DNA of 64,000 nucleotides from NCBI RefSeq assembly GCF_003226895.2, contig NZ_PNJG02000003.1:124001-188000 (forward strand), written 5' to 3'. Origin of the DNA: Kocuria tytonis (lineage in GTDB: Bacteria > Actinomycetota > Actinomycetes > Actinomycetales > Micrococcaceae). The translations under genes were made by a program, and so were the position numbers. The notes under the pieces are model-generated. The model searched no databases. It was not told the origin of the DNA and saw nothing but the letters and a program-made list of their open reading frames with translations. Shown piece by piece: positions 61,277 through 64,000 of the stretch (position 1 is its first letter; each line of letters opens with the position of its first letter).

Positions 61277-61334
61277 GGCGAGTAACTCCCAACGCGCGGC
61301 CCACGGGTGAGCCGCGATTGTCGTGTCGAATGGG

Positions 61335-61370
61335 GGATGGCCGGGCGGCACGCGTGCCGCCCGGCCATCC
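61335..61370. terminator. Terminator of DUF2505 gene
   Basis: 36-bp perfect palindrome, arms GGATGGCCGGGCGGCACG and its complement (18 bp each), about 20 bp past the minus-strand stop. Confidence 0.85.
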
Positions 61371-61388
61371 GCGGCCGTGCTGCGGGGC

Positions 61389-61889
61389 TCAGTGCTCCGC
61401 GATCCATGCTTCGGCCTGGCGGGCCTGCAGGGTCAGCGCCTTGCCGATGTAGGGCTCGGCCGTGGCGGCGATCTTCTTCCCGACCAGCGGGATGTTCGCC
61501 TGGACCTCCCCGGAGACGTCCACCGAGGTCTCCTGCTCGCCGAGGGGCTTGATGTTCTGGGTGGCGGTGGCGCCCACGGGCAGGCCGCCGGCCTTGATCT
61601 CGCTGCGCACGGCACGCGAGCCGTCCGCGGCGGGAGCGTCGTAGGTGTCCACCTGGGTCAGCTTCACGCCGTTCTTCACGAACTTCTTGACGGCGTCCGG
61701 CAGCTTGTCGGAGCCCATGCTGCGCACGGTGGTGGCGGTGAACGCCGTGGCGGTGTCCCCGTTGACCTCGAAGGACTCGAACTGGGTGCCGGCCAGCTCG
61801 CTGACGTGGCGCACGAACGCCTCGTCCACGAACGTCTTCAGGACGGTGTCCACGGGGGCCTTGATGGTGGTGGATGCCTTGACGGACAT
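61389..61889 (-). CDS. DUF2505 (polyketide cyclase/SRPBCC-like) protein
   Basis: 166 residues. START/SRPBCC-like small-ligand-binding fold: KASTTIKAPVDTVLKTFVDEAFVRHV at the start, alternating strands, and a long C-terminal helix (PYIGKALTLQARQAEAWIAEH). Function unknown; the family is confined largely to actinobacteria. ATG preceded by AGAAGGAGCACC. Confidence 0.85.
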   Translation of the reverse strand: MSVKASTTIKAPVDTVLKTFVDEAFVRHVSELAGTQFESFEVNGDTATAFTATTVRSMGSDKLPDAVKKFVKNGVKLTQVDTYDAPAADGSRAVRSEIKAGGLPVGATATQNIKPLGEQETSVDVSGEVQANIPLVGKKIAATAEPYIGKALTLQARQAEAWIAEH

Positions 61890-62259
61890 GGTGCTCCTTC
61901 TGGATCGGTACCGGTTCGTCGGATCCCGCGCGGCATGACGGCCGGCGCGGGCGCTGCACTCATCCTAGTCGCGACTTGCCCGCACGCGGCGTGCCCGCAC
62001 GACCGCGGACCGTGGGAGTCCGCCGGGGCGCCCGCGGGGCGACGCACCCCGTGATGTCCGCCGAAGAAGGGGCAGCTCACCCGCCTCCGGGGCCGCCGGG
62101 CCCGCCCCGCGGTCGCCTAGGGTGGCACGTGAGCACGGTGCGGCACGTGGTTCGGCGGGGGAGCCGGCCCGGGCCGTCACGGTGGGGCGCTCTGGGGAGA
62201 GCGGCGAGAGTGCAGCCGGAGGCGGGGGTGCAGCAGCCCGCCATGTGGGGGAGAGAAAC
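61890..62259. other. 370-bp divergent intergenic region
   Basis: Contains minus-strand TAGGAT (61962-61967), a likely -10 for DUF2505 with a leader of about 70 nt, and plus-strand TAGGGT (62118-62123), a likely -10 for the rightward transcript. A short GTG open frame (62129-62263) begins 5 nt after TAGGGT. Nothing else recognised. Confidence 0.5.
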
Positions 62260-62263
62260 ATGA
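62129..62263 (+). CDS. Possible 44-aa leaderless small ORF coupled to the downstream gene
   Basis: GTG lies 5 nt after TAGGGT and opens a 44-codon frame (MSTVRHVVRRGSRPGPSRWG at the N-terminus, Arg-rich) whose TGA overlaps the ATG of the next gene (ATGA at 62260-62263). The geometry fits a leader peptide or coupled small protein. Composition alone does not prove coding, and the downstream gene has its own GGGGAGAG. Confidence 0.3.
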   Translation: MSTVRHVVRRGSRPGPSRWGALGRAARVQPEAGVQQPAMWGRET

Positions 62264-63948
62264 TCACTGACACGCACACGAGCGTGCCGCGGGCAGCCCG
62301 GGGCGGCGACGTCCCGGGCGCGGCCCCGGCGCCATCGGACCGGGGACCGGCGGGGATCCACGGGGCGGGCATGTGGACGGGCAGCGGCGACACCGCGACC
62401 GTCACGTGGCTGCACACGCCGGAGAACGGCCGGGTCCGGGCGCTCGTGGTCCTGGCGCCACCCGTGGGTCCGGACCACACCCGGTCCTACCGCGAGCTGC
62501 GTCAGCTGGCCATGATGCTCGCCGGCGCCGGGTACTGCGTGGCCCGGGTGAACTACCGCGGCACGGGGGACTCCCACGGCCTGCGCCCGGACGACGACGT
62601 CGCAGCGCTCTGGGAGCGCAACGTCCGCGACGCCGTGACGCAGGCGCGCGCGGTGTGCGGGATCGCCGACGCGCCGGTCTACGGCATCGGCCACCGGGTG
62701 GGAACGGCCCTGCTGCTGCGCGCAGTGGAGTGCTTCGACCGCGTGATCGCCTGGGAGCCGGAGAGCGGCGCCGAGTTCCTGCGGCGCTGGAGCCGCCCCC
62801 GCGCCGTCGACCCCCGCGACGTCCCCCCGGAACACGGGGTGGACCTGCCGGGACTGTGGCTCACGGCCGCGCAAGCCGCACAGCTGCGCGCCCTGCCGGG
62901 CCCCGCCCCCGATGTGGACCGCCCGGACGCGGACCGCCCGGACGCGGTGCAGGTCCTGGGGTGGACCGCCCGGGGTGCCGGGCCCGCATCCCGAGGGAAC
63001 GCGAGCGAGTACCCGGTGGGGGCGGCGAGTTCGAGCGCCCCACGGCACGGCACGGCTCGGCGCCTGCCCGGTCGGCACACCCCGGGCGCGCCCGTCCCGC
63101 ACGAGCAGGCTCCGCGCGGGTGCGACCCGCGCACACGGAACCCGCTCACGGACCTACAAGACGAGGAGCCGGTGCGCTACGACGTCCTGGAGGACTTGCT
63201 GTGGGCCCTGCCCCGCCCCCGGCTGGTGCCCTTCACCGGCGTGGGGAGGGGTCCCGCGCGCAACGAGTTCGTGGCGGACTCCGGGCACGCGTGCGTCGAG
63301 GAGCTCGTGGCCGTGGGATGGCGGGGCCACTGCGGCGTGCTGAGCGGGCCCGCCACCGCACTGCCCGGCACCGACGACGGGAGCGGCAACCGCGCGGCCG
63401 CACCGGATGGGCCCGCGGTGGTGCTCGTCGCCGGCGGGTGCGGTGCGCGGGACGCCTCGGGACTGTGGCCGCCCGTGGCGCGGCGGCTCGCGGGGCGCGG
63501 CGTCGTGACCCTGCGCGCGGACGGGGACGGCGCGGGAGACCGCGTGCCCCCGTGGCAGGAGCGGATCCCCGATCCCCGGCAGGCCGGCAGCGCACGCGCG
63601 GTGCGGCACCAGCTGCGGTGGCTTGCCGAGCGCCACCCCGGGCCCGTGGTGCTCGTGGCCGCGGGCGAGGGCATCCCCACCGCCCGGCGGGTGGCGGACG
63701 CGACGGACGGTGCCCCCGTGGACGGCGTCGTCCTCGTGGGGTCCTGGCAGCGAGCACCCGGTAGGCGGCCGGGTGCGGCGGCCCGGCGCGTCCTGAACGC
63801 CGCACGCGGTCTGCGGCCGCGGACCGGGGGACCGTCGCGTGCCCCGCGGCAGCACCGCGTGGACGTCGGGGACGCACAGGCCCTCAGCCGGGCGGCGCGG
63901 GAGCGGACGGCCCGTGAGCTGGAGGCGCTGCTCGGGAACCGGTCGTGA
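62260..63948 (+). CDS. Tandem alpha/beta-hydrolase-like protein lacking nucleophile serines
   Basis: 562 residues. The first hydrolase-like half (about 30-210) has ALVVLAPPVGPDHTRSYRELRQLA, RVNYRGTGDSHG and, at the nucleophile elbow, GIGHRVG where GxSxG is expected. A Pro/Arg/Ser-rich linker (about 225-300) follows. The second half (about 375-510) has VVLVAGGCGARDASGLWPPVARRLAGRG, RADGDGAGDR and elbow VAAGEGIP, again without Ser. The GxRxG-like first elbow resembles that of exopolysaccharide/exosortase-associated hydrolases. ATG supported by GGGGAGAG. Function unknown. Confidence 0.7.
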   Translation: MITDTHTSVPRAARGGDVPGAAPAPSDRGPAGIHGAGMWTGSGDTATVTWLHTPENGRVRALVVLAPPVGPDHTRSYRELRQLAMMLAGAGYCVARVNYRGTGDSHGLRPDDDVAALWERNVRDAVTQARAVCGIADAPVYGIGHRVGTALLLRAVECFDRVIAWEPESGAEFLRRWSRPRAVDPRDVPPEHGVDLPGLWLTAAQAAQLRALPGPAPDVDRPDADRPDAVQVLGWTARGAGPASRGNASEYPVGAASSSAPRHGTARRLPGRHTPGAPVPHEQAPRGCDPRTRNPLTDLQDEEPVRYDVLEDLLWALPRPRLVPFTGVGRGPARNEFVADSGHACVEELVAVGWRGHCGVLSGPATALPGTDDGSGNRAAAPDGPAVVLVAGGCGARDASGLWPPVARRLAGRGVVTLRADGDGAGDRVPPWQERIPDPRQAGSARAVRHQLRWLAERHPGPVVLVAAGEGIPTARRVADATDGAPVDGVVLVGSWQRAPGRRPGAAARRVLNAARGLRPRTGGPSRAPRQHRVDVGDAQALSRAARERTARELEALLGNRS

Positions 63949-63979
63949 GCACGGGCCGGCACGCGCCACAATGGGACGC

Positions 63980-64000
63980 GTGAGCACTTCGTCCGAGACA
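63980..64000 (+). CDS. Start of a further gene, truncated by window edge
   Basis: GTG followed by seven in-frame codons (VSTSSET) to the end. CACAAT (63967-63972) with a 7-nt spacer fits the leaderless promoter pattern of the window. Product not determinable. Confidence 0.4.

Overview
The window is a 64 kb piece of a very GC-rich actinobacterial chromosome. Gene content and order (WhiB, PhoH2, GlpX/DUF4245, DUF3499, Pmt/RsmI, TatD-KsgA-IspE, GlmU-Prs-L25-Pth) and the many GTG and leaderless starts fit Micrococcaceae, probably Kocuria or a close relative; this assignment is inference from gene style, not from a search. Nearly all sequence is coding. There is one tRNA (Gln), no rRNA, no CRISPR array and no recognisable transposase.

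Layout. 1-3.1 kb: 3' part of a PhoH-type ATPase, a hypothetical, an orphan prepilin peptidase and a Nudix hydrolase. 3.2-13.3 kb: a polyol island with mannitol 2-dehydrogenase, xylulokinase, a SorC-type regulator, an ABC importer (binding lipoprotein, two permeases, ATPase) and a zinc-type polyol dehydrogenase. Three promoters in the island share a TCtCATcTGAgA-like site. 13.4-21.4 kb: central metabolism (pyruvate:quinone oxidoreductase, fumarase, carbonic anhydrase, class II FBPase with its DUF4245 neighbour) and a divergent Fem-like protein. 21.4-34.9 kb: envelope and regulation: SDR, FemX-like transferase, LytR-CpsA-Psr protein, a PurK-PurE fusion, GtrA, TIGR03089, WhiB, DUF3499, an L,D-transpeptidase lipoprotein, a Lit-like membrane protein, protein O-mannosyltransferase and RsmI. 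35.1-40 kb: a translationally coupled MoxR-DUF58-transglutaminase operon whose transglutaminase has Ser in place of the expected catalytic Cys.

40.1-46.3 kb: TatD, then a roughly 1.4 kb unit (41.17-42.57 kb) in which a DUF559/AbiEi-like gene is bracketed by inward-facing, homologous palindromic inverted repeats of about 57 bp, then KsgA, IspE and an RNB ribonuclease. The unit sits where many actinobacteria carry rpfB. 46.3-51.5 kb: a heme-oxygenase-like ABM protein, an HD protein, a CobW-like protein with degenerate GTPase motifs behind a good Zur-box candidate, an ABC-F ATPase and a TIM-barrel-like protein. 51.5-64 kb: tRNA-Gln, glmU, prs, a GH25 muramidase with LGFP repeats, a polyprenyl-phosphate sugar transferase, L25, Pth, NhaA, DUF2505, a tandem pseudo-alpha/beta-hydrolase and the first codons of another gene.

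The clearest candidates for something undescribed are the palindrome-bounded DUF559 cassette and the Zur-box/pseudo-GTPase CobW gene. A recurring promoter architecture is also visible: a TANNNT-like hexamer 6-7 nt before the start codon at about a dozen genes, implying widespread leaderless transcription.
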